From positions 1,426,001-1,490,000 of the forward strand of contig JASISA010000010.1 in the NCBI GenBank assembly GCA_031771865.1: a stretch of 64,000 nt of DNA. Direction: 5' to 3'. Position 1 is the first letter of the stretch, and the number at the start of each line of letters is the position of its first letter. The DNA comes from Nothophaeocryptopus gaeumannii. Taxonomy: Eukaryota; Ascomycota; Dothideomycetes; Mycosphaerellales; Mycosphaerellaceae. Positions 21,454 to 31,162 of this stretch are shown piece after piece. The translations under genes and the position numbers were made by a program. The notes below the pieces were generated by a model. It ran no database searches and was not told the DNA's origin. It was given only the letters and a program-made list of their open reading frames with translations.

Positions 21454-23982
21454 ATGAGAATTGCCTACTACGCAGGCGCCTCCACGGCCGCCGCGGCAGC
21501 CTGTCTGCTGAAAGCCTTCCACCAACGACCCAACTTCTACAGCGCGACCGTCTACCTCTCCCAATCGAATGCATGCCTGCTGATCCTCACGAATCTCCTC
21601 CTCGTCTTATCATGCAGCTTTCTCTACGCTCTCCAAAGACTACTTTACGGCCCACTCCGACCAATTGAGATCGAACAATTGAGCGAGAAAGCATGGTACG
21701 CCGTTCTGGACACCCTACTGGCTATGCCCAGCTTCCGCGAAGATGTGGGTGGATGGCTCCTGATCATGTTTGTGTTGTTGCTGGCGGGTAAAGTCTGGGG
21801 CTGGATTGGAGAAGGAAGGGTGGATGTATTGGAACAGCAGCCTCCTGCCAACCCGCGGTTGTTTCATACGAGACTTGCGACGAGCTTGGTTATGAGTGTG
21901 GTGTTCGCGTTCAGTATGCTGAAATACTGCGTTGAGAGCGTGGTGGAGGATCCGAGACCAGGCATGATGGTCATCTTCACTTTCGAGTTCGCGATTCTGG
22001 GCATCTTTAGCACATTCACGCTGGCGAGATACGCCTTGACATTGTTGGAAATGGGCGTGGTGAAGAAGCAGACGGCCGCTGCAATTGAGGAGCGAAAGAA
22101 GGAGATCAAGCAAGAGCGTGATGCGGCAAGACAAGTTGCCGTTGAGGCCGCGACGCAAGAGGGAAGAGAGGCACCAGCCGAAGATCAATCGCCAATCGAG
22201 GTCGACGAGAACGAAGTGGACGTCCCTGGGTGGGAGGAGAAGAGAAGATACTTGTTCGCGCTTGAGGTCTTTACGGATTTCATTAAGCTCGTCATCTACA
22301 TTGTCTTCTTCACCGTGAGCATGACATTCAACGGGCTACCGATGCATATCATGCGGGATGTCTACATGACCTTCGCCAGCTTCAGCAAACGAGTCAGCGA
22401 TTACGTGGCGTACCGGAAGGCGACCAGCGAGATGAACACGCGATACCCGGATGCGACGACAGAGGAGATCCGGGGCGATGCGTGTATTGTTTGCAGAGAG
22501 AATATGGTCGCTTGGGCAGAAGGCGAGCCACAGGCCGAACCCCAGCCAGAAGGACAGCAACAGCCAGCAGCACCTGCGCCAGCCAGGAGAAGAGACGAAG
22601 GATTGAGAGCGAAGAAGCTCCCCTGCGGACACATTCTACATTTGCGATGTCTGAAGGCTTGGCTGGAAAGACAACAGGTTTGTCCTACGTGTCGAAGACC
22701 TGTGATAACCGCGCAAACCCCAAATCCAGCCCCTGGTGCAGCAAATGGGCAACCAGGAGCGCAACAAGGACAAGCAGGGCAAGGACAGCCGCCTGCCGCA
22801 CCTAGGCCAAGAGGTAGAATCTTCAATTTGGGTCCTTTACGTGTTGGACTGGTAAATGCACCCCGCGGAGAGATGCGGAATATCATGAATCAGATCCAGA
22901 ACGGCGAGGCTCCCGTTGGCCAAATTCCGGCAGATCCTGCGGCTCAGGTTGTACAGGCCCGGCAAGATGCCACTGGGGCAGTAGCGAGAATTGTGCAGAG
23001 CAATGGGACACGGTCTCAAGTACCAACCCACATCCAGCTCATGCAGATCGAACAGAGGCTGATGCAAGAAGCGCACAACTTGGGCGTTGAGCAGCAACAA
23101 TTAGTAAACCTACGTATGATGGAAGCTGAGATGGCGAGGTTGAGAGCGCAACACATCCCAGCAAGCCAGCCTGTTGGGACTCAGAGGCAGATGCCACAGG
23201 CGCAGATGATGCAGCAAGGCCTGATGCCGTTCCCTACGATGAATGGCATCGCTGGCTTTCAACAGCCTATGTTCCAACCACAGATGGAGCAGCTCCACGG
23301 CAACCCAGGCCAGCAGTTCGGAAACGGACATGAAAGCTTGCCCGAAGGCATGCTCCTTCCGGAAGGCTGGACCGTCATGCCACTTCAGCGAGCGCCTACT
23401 CAGCAAGCAGCCTTTCACGCTGCTCCCGCACAGTCAGGCGTTGCTCAAACATCAGACAGTACGACAGGCCAACAAGCTTCAATGGTGACCACAGATCCAC
23501 TCGTAAGTGTCACAGCAGCTGCTGGCACAAATCTGCCACTTTCTGAACAGATGGACAATTCTTCTCGAGGACCTACCGATGACAGAGGCTCGCCACTTTT
23601 CGTGCCGACGCAGACAGCTCCTTCAAATGGCAGTGTTCCAGCTGCAGCGTTGGAACCACCACCTGCAACACAAGCACAGCCGACACCGACACCCGCGATC
23701 GCTTCGCAAACCTTTCCACCTCAGCCTTTGCCTGCTTCTGAAGTAACATCACGACAGCAAGAGAGCCGACCTCCGTGGGGCGGTGATAGCTGGAGCTTTG
23801 GTGATCAAGCGCCCACGCAAAGCGCGGAGGCGGCAGCACAATTGACCAAGACGTCAAACGGCCACCCTCCTGAACAAACTAACGAGCATTCGGAACAGAA
23901 TGGCAGCTACGAAGGGAAAGGGAAAGGGAAAGGGAAAGGGAGGGCGGTCGAAGTCGAGGACGTTCCTGATACGGAAAAGTGA
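21454..23982 (+). CDS. hrd1: ER-membrane E3 ubiquitin ligase Hrd1 (synoviolin type)
   Basis: Single exon of 842 aa. The N-terminal part, to about residue 310, is a multi-span membrane domain (MRIAYYAGASTAAAAACLL, NACLLILTNLLLVLSCSFLY, MFVLLLAGKVWGW, the phrase LKYCVESVVEDP, FTDFIKLVIYIVFFTVSM). A RING-H2 finger follows at about residues 344-414: CIVC, LPCGHILHLRCLKAWLERQ and CPTCRRP, with a roughly 30-residue Gln/Pro/Ala-rich insertion between the first and second metal pairs. The long cytosolic tail is Gln/Pro/Ala-rich and ends with a KGKGKGKG stretch. The family ubiquitinates misfolded luminal and membrane proteins for ERAD with Hrd3, Der1 and Cdc48. No intron was needed. The start ATG begins the first membrane helix and fits the family. 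Confidence 0.96.
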   Translation: MRIAYYAGASTAAAAACLLKAFHQRPNFYSATVYLSQSNACLLILTNLLLVLSCSFLYALQRLLYGPLRPIEIEQLSEKAWYAVLDTLLAMPSFREDVGGWLLIMFVLLLAGKVWGWIGEGRVDVLEQQPPANPRLFHTRLATSLVMSVVFAFSMLKYCVESVVEDPRPGMMVIFTFEFAILGIFSTFTLARYALTLLEMGVVKKQTAAAIEERKKEIKQERDAARQVAVEAATQEGREAPAEDQSPIEVDENEVDVPGWEEKRRYLFALEVFTDFIKLVIYIVFFTVSMTFNGLPMHIMRDVYMTFASFSKRVSDYVAYRKATSEMNTRYPDATTEEIRGDACIVCRENMVAWAEGEPQAEPQPEGQQQPAAPAPARRRDEGLRAKKLPCGHILHLRCLKAWLERQQVCPTCRRPVITAQTPNPAPGAANGQPGAQQGQAGQGQPPAAPRPRGRIFNLGPLRVGLVNAPRGEMRNIMNQIQNGEAPVGQIPADPAAQVVQARQDATGAVARIVQSNGTRSQVPTHIQLMQIEQRLMQEAHNLGVEQQQLVNLRMMEAEMARLRAQHIPASQPVGTQRQMPQAQMMQQGLMPFPTMNGIAGFQQPMFQPQMEQLHGNPGQQFGNGHESLPEGMLLPEGWTVMPLQRAPTQQAAFHAAPAQSGVAQTSDSTTGQQASMVTTDPLVSVTAAAGTNLPLSEQMDNSSRGPTDDRGSPLFVPTQTAPSNGSVPAAALEPPPATQAQPTPTPAIASQTFPPQPLPASEVTSRQQESRPPWGGDSWSFGDQAPTQSAEAAAQLTKTSNGHPPEQTNEHSEQNGSYEGKGKGKGKGRAVEVEDVPDTEK
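23914..23940 (+). repeat. GGGAAA hexanucleotide repeat
   Basis: Four to five copies of GGGAAA sit inside the HRD1 coding tail and encode alternating Gly-Lys. Since the unit is six bases, changes in copy number would keep the frame. Confidence 0.9.
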
Positions 23983-24883
23983 AGCGTCGTGGGTATCATG
24001 TGTGGACGAGTACTGCTGCTTTGTATGTGTACAGTTGCGTAGCATTGGGAAGCGAAAAGAAGGCGTTTTAGCGATAGGGAGCCAAGCGAAAGATACCAGT
24101 CATCACAGGCGCGAGTTGTATACTGAAATGCTGATGAGTTGCTTCTACCATGCTCAGCCTTTGGGATTGGTTCATGGAAGCAGGTGGTGCAGTCTACGAT
24201 GTTGCATTCCGCCCATGCACGCAATATTGAATGCAGACCGCTAGTCGTTGCTGGGCGAAGCTGCGGCAGTAACGAAGAACACGGATCAATGAACTCTCGA
24301 CCGGAAGCTCGTCTTGGCACGCTTCCCCGCACAGGCCATCCTCGTCGCGTGCGCACCTGCATCCTTTCACTTTTTTAATTCACCTCATCCCTACAGCAAG
24401 CGCGGATGTTGACTTACAGATATCATACGGCAGTGGTGTACAGCTGATGGTTCAGTCGTACGGTAAGATGAATAATTACACCCCTCGCTGTCGTGAGATC
24501 GTTAAGTGCTTTCTCCACCGAACTTGCTCACTTCGTCTCCGCTCCTTCCTCTCCGAGCAAAGCTCAACAGGAACAATCACAATCGTTAACAAACCGACCT
24601 CTTCGGTGACAGTAAAAGCCCATCACCTCCCTCACGGATTTGGTGCCAAGTGATCGGCTTTTCCTGTCACCCAAGAGCCGAGCCGACCACCGGCATCGAG
24701 ATAGCGTTCCCTGGGATCATCATGCACGACGGGGTGCCTGCATGCAGAAGGTAACATCACGCCCATAGTCGTTGCGACTTGTCGATAAGTAGGAAGTTCT
24801 ATGACGCTCTTCACTTCGCAACCACCGCGCTGTTTGAGTTCTCTCTTCGTCCCAGGATCATCGTTCTCCAGGAGGCAGTCAGT
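23983..24883. other. intergenic, no gene recognised
   Basis: This is the HRD1 3' flank and the upstream region of the S41 peptidase gene. Short frames only; no repeats or RNA genes were seen. Confidence 0.4.
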
Positions 24884-27612
24884 ATGCGGAGCCTCGCCAT
24901 TGTGAGCGCGGTGCTCATAGCCACTGTCGAGGCCGTTCCTCAATGGCCTGGGCCAGACGACAGGCATCATGGTGGGAACTACTGGAAGAAACGGTGGCCA
25001 GGAGGGTCTGTCACCCGCAAAGCCGTGAGATGGTAGATGACTGACTGGAAGATTGGCTAAACAGGCTCAAACCGAATGTCTATCCACCCCCGATATCTGT
25101 ACCCACATCTACAACCACCCCTCCAGGGTATAGACCACAGCCAACAACCACTCCGACGCCAACGCCGGGGCCTTCCTACAAAACTACTGCTCCTGGATAT
25201 GGTTCGCCAACTACCAGTCACTCAGACAACGCTACTTCGACTGCTCCTAGATATGGCTCGCCAACTACCAGTTACTCAGGCAACGCTACTTCGACTGTCC
25301 TTCCTAACAATGCCTGCGCCAGTGTGCACGAAATAGCGAAGTCCTTCACGAGCGCAAGTCGAAGTTCCCACCCTACTATACATCCTACCGTCCCGGCCCG
25401 GATGGCGTACGAATGCATCAACAGCGTGCCTTTCAACAAATCTGCCGCAGGTAAGTCTAGGTGTAGATTTTGTGGTAGCAGACAGCATAGATCCCACCTG
25501 AAGTCGTTGACACGGGATGTACCCTTGTCAATATGTACTGAATTCATCACAGCCGACCTTTTGAATTCCATTCGCCCATACATCAACTGGCAGACCACCT
25601 TGCAATGGATCGAGCAGCCACCTGCCGAATATGCCGAAAAAGTCCAGGCGCCCTATCCTTTCTGGTCGATGTGGAACTCACTCTACGACAAGGTGCAAAG
25701 TGACTTCTACGAGAACGAGTATCAATTCGGCTTCGAGCTCTATGAGGTGTTCCAACGAACTCACGACGGACACTTCGTTGTCTATCCCGATATCGTGGTT
25801 AAGATATTCATGTTTGCCCGACAAACTCCTCTGGTGTCTGTTTCATTGGATGGTGAGAGTGTTCCAGAAGTCTACGTCTACTCTGACATTTTGGAGACGA
25901 TTACAAAGAATGGCACTTTCGTGCCAAGCCCATTGACCCTCATCGATGGCCAGAACAGCACAGAATACCTCTTGAAGTGGTCTCAATATGGCAGCTTGCA
26001 GGACCCCGATGCTCTTTGGAACGACATGTTCTACCTGCTTGCTCAAGTCTCACTGGGCTCTACTGGATCAGGAACCGGAACTTTCACCGGTGGCGGACGT
26101 GGTCGATATATATACCCTGGACCAACGACAACTCTGACTTTTGCAAATGGATCTGAAGTGACAAACGAGAATTTTGCTCGAGTTTTGGTTCCCTTCGACA
26201 ACATCACGAGTGGGCCAGACCTTTACCGAGAGTACTTTGCTGTGCCGGCTAATGGATCAGAACTGGCTGAAGAGATTGCTACGAGTACTACTGCATCCGC
26301 CACCTCAACTACATCGTCCACATCTGGAACCACGACCAGTACCCCGGCGCCAGGATATCCTACTCCGATCGTGCGCGAGAAGCGCAATCTCAACGGCGGA
26401 TACTATCTCGATGGTGCTGGGTATGACGATGTTGCCGTCCTCAATGTGGCATCTTTCGTGAACGATGACGTCGACGAGAAGCCTGTCCAAGCCGTGAATA
26501 CGTACTTCATAGAAAGGGCTGCTCGAGAAAACAAGACAAAGCTTATCATCGACGTTTCAGCCAACCTCGGTGGGACTATCCTCCAGGGCTACGATCTCTT
26601 CAAGCAACTCTTCCCATCGATTCTGCCATATGGGGCTAATCGCTTCCGTGCTCACGAAGCTTTCGATCTCATCGGTCAGGAAGTCAGCTACTTCTCTAGA
26701 CTGTTCAATCGCACCTCGGATCATAATGAAACCGTGCTGGAATTAATTTCCTCCACCTTCAACTACCGCTCAGACGTTGACGTCAACTATGAAAGCTTCG
26801 ATTCATGGGAAGACAAGTACAGCCCTGTCACATTTGGGCCTGGACCCGACAATTATACCAACATTATCCGCTGGAATCTTTCCGACAGCATAATAACCGA
26901 GAACAGCTACGGTATCATTGTTTCAGGCTATCTCAACCGTACTAACATCACAGTGCAGCCTTTCGAAGCCGAAAACATTGTTATCGTTACTGATGGCGCC
27001 TGCGCTTCCACCTGCGCGATATTCTCGGAGTTGATGAGACAGCAAGCCGGTATCAAAACGATCAATCTAGGTGGTCGACCAAACAAAGACATCACCCAAG
27101 CCATCGGCGGCGTCAAAGGAACTAACAATTATGCGTTCGATGACGTCCTCTTTTACGCTACGGCTCCTTTCAGCTACCAGTATCTCCACGACGCGGAATT
27201 CTACAACGGTACCGAGCTGGGGCTATACAATAATTTGGTCAACTACAGGGCGGTCTACTCAGGTGTGAATGTTCGAGATGGCTTCCGCAAAGACAAGTTA
27301 GACGGTCCGCCACTACAATTCCAGTACGAGACAGCAGATTGTCGGATATACTATACGCCGGAGATGGCGGTAGATCAGAGTGCGGCTTGGAAGACGGTGG
27401 TAGATTCCGTCTGGGGTGGGGAGAATCATTGCGTTGCGGGAGGGTTTGGGAATAAGACGTATTCGAAGATAGGGTTGGGGACGAAGAAGAAGAAGGAGAA
27501 GCATCATGTGAGGAAGGATTGGAGTAAAAGGGAACATTTGCACGCTATTGGGAGGGTGTGGACGGGCATGGATGGGTTGAGGTTGAGTGGGCAGGGGTTG
27601 ATGGTCATTTGA
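24884..27612 (+). CDS. secreted S41-family (CPAF/tail-specific type) peptidase-like protein
   Basis: Proposed exons are 24884-25005, 25065-25450 and 25553-27612, giving 855 aa. Exon 1 is a signal peptide (MRSLAIVSAVLIATVEA). A Pro/Thr/Ser linker with a 54-nt direct repeat follows. The catalytic part contains TTLQWIEQPPAEY, a QRTHDGHFVVYPD segment, VAVLNVASFV, LIIDVSANLGGTILQGYDLF and the nucleophile region TDGACASTCAIFSELM, with the likely Ser near residue 655. This is the pattern of fungal S41 proteins, and many N-glycosylation sequons support secretion. The first donor (GGGTCTG) is weak; it was chosen because it is the only one that keeps phase with the acceptor at 25064. Intron 2 (102 nt) has GTAAGT and is in frame without stops. 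The C-terminus is Lys-rich (TKKKKEKHH). Confidence 0.82.
25186..25293 (+). repeat. 54-nt tandem repeat, two copies
   Basis: Copies at 25186-25239 and 25240-25293 encode the linker unit GYGSPTTS / NATST of the S41 peptidase. They differ at a few bases, and the unit preserves the frame. Confidence 0.85.
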
Positions 27613-28678
27613 GGGGCGAGAGAGGGGACGTTTGATAGGAATACATAATATATCGTCTGCAGCCAGGCAAATATTCTTGATTCATATTCAATCGATTTAC
27701 GAGTTGACGCAATTCACGAGGATCACGAGATCGAGGCTCGAGAGGGACCCAGCTACCGAGAGTCATTGTGAAAGGGCCACCATCGGCTCACTCGCTCACT
27801 CACTTCATTCCAAACTCACATGCAACTCCCGCAGATACAGTCCTGTTCTCAAACACTGGAGCACGCTAGGGAGGTAGATGCACGATCCAGCTCAGATGGC
27901 ATATCTTCTGTTCGCCTTGCCATCTCTGCCCGCTTTGTTTAGCTTAAAATGGCACGCACGACGGCGCGGTCCCCAACGGGACCTGTGCCATCATCACGTT
28001 CATAGCATTCACTTGCTCTGGAGTAACAGTCATCGGGCATAAGTTTTGAGTTTCAAGGCGTTCTACGGTAAGAAGTCGACACTCTCGCAACGATATATAT
28101 CTAAATATTTATATGTAAACCCTACCTAAAATACTCTATATTTTAAAGATATTTACTCTAACTATGCTACTTTAATATAGCCATGAGTATTATATGATGC
28201 TTTCGCTATAGCGAAGATTATCGAAGTATTGTTAAAGATCGTCGGATTTACTAGTAAATTTTAGCTTTTCTCGACTTCTCTAACTTCCGCTTTCTCTACC
28301 CTGATAGGCCAACAATAATTTTCTTAGACTATATAAAAGGCGTAGCGCATGTAAAGATCTATCTATTCGCCGAATATTAGCTATCATTCTCTAATAAAAC
28401 TGTTACGAAGTCGTAAAGCGAAGTATGTCGCTTTTACAGCAAAAGCGGGCAAGACGCAGACTTATGCACTAGTACTGGAAGACGATACTTTGACGTGGTA
28501 TTGACCGATTTGAGTCAATATTTCATTCGGCGACTTTGATGGAACCATAGCCGAGGCTGAACTCCACTCACCAGGGCTCACGTCACCTCAAGCTGTTTGG
28601 CCGCGACTCATCTTCACTGACAACATACAATGGTATATCTGTTCAGGTCAAAGCCGCTCAATCCTCAATACGCCAAAG
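27613..28678. other. intergenic with AT-rich, RIP-like island
   Basis: No gene. Between about 28086 and 28400 the composition changes sharply to TA-rich sequence with few CA/TG dinucleotides, as left by repeat-induced point mutation of a transposon. It includes a perfect palindrome TTCGCTATAGCGAA at 28202-28215. The flanks have normal composition. No open transposase frame remains. Confidence 0.6.
28086..28400. mobile_element. AT-rich relic of a repeat, RIP-like
   Basis: About 315 bp of TA-rich sequence bounded by normal-GC DNA, with a 14-bp palindrome and no coding potential. The identity of the original element cannot be told. The dinucleotide bias was judged by eye, not computed. Confidence 0.45.
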
Positions 28679-30381
28679 ATGGCAGCCGCAAGTCCAGTCG
28701 TTGAGTTCCATTACGATGTCCGCTACCAGACCAATCTAAACACCTGCCCTCAGCTAATTCATATCCTCTAGATCTCCTGTCCGTTCGCATACATAGCATC
28801 CACAAAGTCAATCCCTCTCCCCTTCCTTCTCAAAACACAATGTCGTTCACAATTCCTCCAGAATCGAAACCCTCGCCGCCCGCACCGGAGCAACCATAAT
28901 CTGGCGACCCGTCCTCCTTGGAGCAATCTATCGCGCCACCTCCGCTCCCCAAGGAGCAGCAGGTTCCGCCTCAGATGTCTTCAACCCAACCAAGAAAGCC
29001 ATAACTTCGCGAGCTTTCCAACGAACTATCAAACGCCATGAATTACAATACAATGAACCACCTCGCCATCCTCAGAAAACAACCGCAGCTCTGAGATTAC
29101 TGTACACTGTGAATGAAGCAGATCGACCGAGGCTTACGCATGCTCTCTTCCGCGCCTACTGGGTCGACGGGAAGAACGTATCTGACTCAGACGTCCTCAT
29201 CTCTGCCGCCCGTCAAGCGAAGGTTAGCGGCTTGTCCGCCATCATCACCGCAATCCAAACCGGATCTTTCGAAGGTCAGCAACAGCGTCACGATCTGGGG
29301 ACTTCCACAGATCTCGCAGTAAAGCGCGGATCACCCGGTGTACCCGGATTCTGGGTACCCGCAGAAGTCTGGACTGATCGGGAAGGGGAAAAGCAGCAGG
29401 GAAGATTGTATTGGGGGCAGGATCGGATGCATTTCCTGCAGGCTGTGTTATTGGCGCTCAACGAGGGAAAGAACGGAGATGGGCTGGAGGGGATCTCGAA
29501 GCCGTTGAGGAGTTTGATGCCGAGGTGTACGAGAAACGGAATTGCGGGTGATGTGGAGGTGAAGTTGGAGTTTTGGTATGACTTTAGTAGTCCGTGGGCG
29601 TTTCTTGGTTGGACGCAGTTGGATATGTTGAAGAGGCAGTTTGGTGAGAAGTTGCAGATCGATATGAAGCCGTTCCTGCTTGGTATTTTGTTCAGAGAGT
29701 GAGTCGGTGACATCATCTCTGGCGCATGTGCTCTTACTGTTGCTAACGAGCATCCAGGATCGGAGCTCCCAACTTGCCAATGGGCGCAGTGTCGAAGCAG
29801 AAAGCGAACTACTCCAGACTGGATCACGGAGACTGGGTTCGATGGTGGAATGCTATCAACGGCCAGGAGGGAAGGCCAGATAAGCAAATCGCCTTCTACT
29901 GGGCTGATATCTTTCCAATCCGTACGCCGACGGTACTTCGAGCTGTGCTGGCTGAACCGCAGCTTGTCGCACCCCTTTGTAAGCGTCTGCTACTCAATGC
30001 TGACAGATCATTGGTACTGACATTACCACAGACCGAGCCTGCTGGGAAAGAAACCTCAACATGTCATCCGACGATGTCCTCAAATTGGTCATCGCTGAGG
30101 CAGGTTATGATGCAGACGCCATCCTCGAGCGAGCCAATTCGCAGAAAATCAAAGCCGATCTTCGAGCTCGCACACGAGAAGCCAAGGAAACTGGCGTCTG
30201 TGGTGTGCCGACGTATCGAGTGTTCCGTAGGGAAGTCGGGCAGACAGAGTGGAAGCAGACTGGTGATATCGTTTGGGGCCATGATGAGCTGTGTGTTGTT
30301 GAAGATCTGATTGCTGGTTGGGATGGAAAAGGTGTCGCGGAGGTTGAGAAGAGTATTGCAGGGAGGACTAGTAGGTTATGA
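28679..30381 (+). CDS. tandem two-domain HCCA isomerase / GST-kappa-type (DsbA fold) protein with SRL tail
   Basis: Five exons (28679-28717, 28772-28806, 28862-29698, 29758-29978, 30032-30381), 493 aa, all phases consistent. Two thioredoxin-fold DsbA/2-hydroxychromene-2-carboxylate isomerase domains lie in one chain. Domain 1 (about residues 8-215) has HYDISCPFAYIAS at the active-site loop, TIIWRPVLLG, and a GVPGFWVP cis-Pro loop. Domain 2 (about 258-480) has EFWYDFSSPWAFLG, IDMKPFLLG, a KQIAFYWADIFPIRTP segment and VCGVPTYRV. Both retain the Ser of the SxP motif that in NahD/GST-kappa proteins faces the glutathione sulfur. The chain ends GRTSRL, a peroxisomal PTS1-type tripeptide, matching the peroxisomal and mitochondrial location of animal GST kappa. 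The substrate is unknown; aromatic catabolism or GSH-linked detoxification is an inference. Intron 1 has an unusual GTCCGC donor. Confidence 0.88.
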
Positions 30382-30616
30382 GTGAGCAGTCTCGCTCTGA
30401 CACATCAACCCAGTACAGCGTCACAAGGACGACAAGCAGTGTGAATGGTTTCTCGTCCAGTCTCGCCAGAATTTGATCGCAAGCCCTGCTCATCTTCCCG
30501 GCAGCCCTGCCCATCTCTACAGCCGCATGAGCTTGCAGAGCCGGCCAAACACTGAAGTCCGCCGGCCAGGACATTCTTCTTGTGGGCGTCGTGTCCTCTT
30601 CCATCATCGATGCCAT
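30368..30616 (-). CDS. possible small tail-anchored protein
   Basis: An ATG frame of 82 codons (MASMMEEDTTPTRRMSW...) with a Trp/Ala-rich middle, a basic segment and a C-terminal hydrophobic stretch (KPFTLLVVLVTLYWVDV) followed by a short charged end, the layout of a tail-anchored protein. Its 3' end overlaps the stop region of the convergent isomerase gene by 14 bp. No homologue was recognised, so this is only a candidate. Confidence 0.33.
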   Translation of the reverse strand: MASMMEEDTTPTRRMSWPADFSVWPALQAHAAVEMGRAAGKMSRACDQILARLDEKPFTLLVVLVTLYWVDVSERDCSLITY

Positions 30617-31162
30617 CGGGTGTCGTAGCTCATCAGGAGTAGTCAAAAGGTATTGTTGTGACCATGTCTTTCCACAGCCTCACCGCCAACACTCATCTGC
30701 CAATCTGAGCCGGCGTTGTGTAATGTCGGACGCGAGACATCTCAACTGAGTGTCTCGATATGAAGTGAGGTCTCGCACACATGGCCAGCCTTCGAAATGT
30801 CGTACCACTGTCAACGGTGACTGCTGGCTGGAGCAGTCGGGCGTGATGATACTCAAGAAGGAATTTAGCGAAGTCGAGCGAGAAAGCGTGGTGCAGCTGC
30901 AGTGATAGAACTAGTTCTAGCGCCAAGAAAGCGCTTCAAATCCGGCCTCAGGCCACTGTCCGAAAGGTCTACGTCCAGATACTGCACGGACACATTAGAG
31001 CGTCGAAACACGAACTAGAAGGGGAAGAGAACGATTGAAAGGTTCAAATGTTTATGGAATATATACATGTATCTCTAGATCGTGATCGACCATATCTCAT
31101 AACAATTGGGTATCTTTTTCATTCCCTTTCCTTCACGCCAGTACACCGCCCGGTACATCACT
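30617..31162. other. intergenic, no gene recognised
   Basis: This lies between the isomerase/small-ORF pair and the 3' end of the amino-acid transporter. No repeat or RNA gene was seen. Confidence 0.4.

Noticed and set aside
24884..27612. Donor GTGAGA at about 25025 for the first S41 intron
   Set aside because: It gives the wrong phase, running to a TAG in the next exon. The weaker GTCTGT donor keeps the frame.
28679..30381. Possibility that the two DsbA-type domains are two genes
   Set aside because: The linker is open and continuous in exon 3, and the intron phases join all five exons. There is no stop, promoter-like gap or ATG at the border.
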